NCBI GenBank assembly: GCA_016199985.1
Contig: JACQFQ010000024.1
Span: forward strand, 103,061-167,060
Direction of reading: 5' to 3'
DNA length: 64,000 nt
Source: Verrucomicrobiota bacterium
GTDB lineage: Bacteria; Verrucomicrobiota; Verrucomicrobiia; Limisphaerales; UBA11320
A model generated the notes under the pieces. That model was not told the DNA's origin. It worked only from the letters and a program-made list of their open reading frames with translations, and ran no database searches. Below, one piece after another: positions 63,920 to 64,000 of the stretch (within the stretch, counting starts at the first letter, position 1; each line of letters opens with the position of its first letter). A program made the position numbers and the translations under genes.

Positions 63920-64000
63920 ATGTCACTGCTCGACGCCCTGCTTCTGGATCCTGTAAGAATCGACTATTGGCTCGCTGTGAGGACAGATTCTATTGGCGGA
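63920..64000 (+). CDS. N-terminus of a paralogue of the 60358 gene (cut by window end)
   Basis: 27 codons: MSLLDALLLDPVRIDYWLAV then RTDSIGG. It matches the opening of the 60358 product (MSLEDALLLEP...WLALRTDGIAG) almost residue for residue, so it is the second copy of the family, starting 9 bp after the preceding stop. The rest lies outside the window. Confidence 0.8.
   Translation, partial: MSLLDALLLDPVRIDYWLAVRTDSIGG

Overview
The window looks like a high-GC chromosome segment from the Verrucomicrobiota, probably a Pedosphaera/Limisphaerales-like lineage. The pointers are the DUF1553/DUF1501 gene pair, a DUF1080 plus PVC-type cytochrome c fusion, very long secreted proteins built from Ig, DUF11, HYR, TSP3 and dockerin-like modules, YadA-like repeats ending in an S74 chaperone, and C-terminal W...RFFR modules typical of this phylum. 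This assignment comes from family content only; there is no rRNA in the window.

Layout. 1-7454 (-) is an incomplete giant secreted protease that runs off the left edge; its catalytic domain has Glu at the usual subtilisin His position, and it carries a P-domain and four repeats of a large Ig/Big/sandwich unit. 7.6-9.8 kb (-) holds a ComB-like phosphatase downstream of an ACS-type MFS permease. 10.2-12.5 kb (+) is a trimeric-looking repeat protein ending in an S74 chaperone. 12.6-14.0 kb (-) is a MoaD/ThiS-like protein ending in GG followed by an Asp-box beta-propeller. 14.4-17.0 kb (+) is a Tat-exported phospholipase C. 17.2-25.6 kb (-) holds three secreted proteins, one of which seems to hide a LAS-type peptidase core. 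25.9-27.6 kb (+) is a tight three-gene cassette (TIGR04255 protein plus two small unknowns) of visibly lower GC; this is my best candidate for an undescribed system. 28.1-29.7 kb (+) is a PhoX/DUF839 protein, followed by a convergent DinB-like gene with a shared terminator.

30.8-41.5 kb (+) is a single DUF11/HYR/beta-propeller protein of about 3,585 residues. 41.6-43.5 kb is a repeat-rich patch with a two-gene nucleotidyltransferase module, a GIY-YIG nuclease and tRNA-Arg(UCG). A partial copy of that tRNA lies at 30.5 kb beside a copy of the same repeat. 43.5-45.5 kb (-) holds a NusG paralogue, a small membrane protein and a DUF4412 protein. 45.6-49.5 kb (-) is the DUF1553-DUF1501 pair, and 49.7-52.0 kb (-) is RNase R. 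52.3-57.0 kb (+) is a Dabb protein and the DUF1080/cytochrome fusion. 57.4-59.2 kb (-) is a PAS histidine kinase overlapping a NarL-type regulator. 60.4-64.0 kb (+) is a run of beta-helix/FCCH-like surface proteins: the gene at the right edge starts as a paralogue of the first, and the run is preceded by a 13-G tract placed between possible promoter boxes.

Most of the coding capacity is for exported or surface proteins. The housekeeping content is limited to rnr, a tRNA and one two-component system. No CRISPR array, prophage structural module, integrase or transposase was seen.
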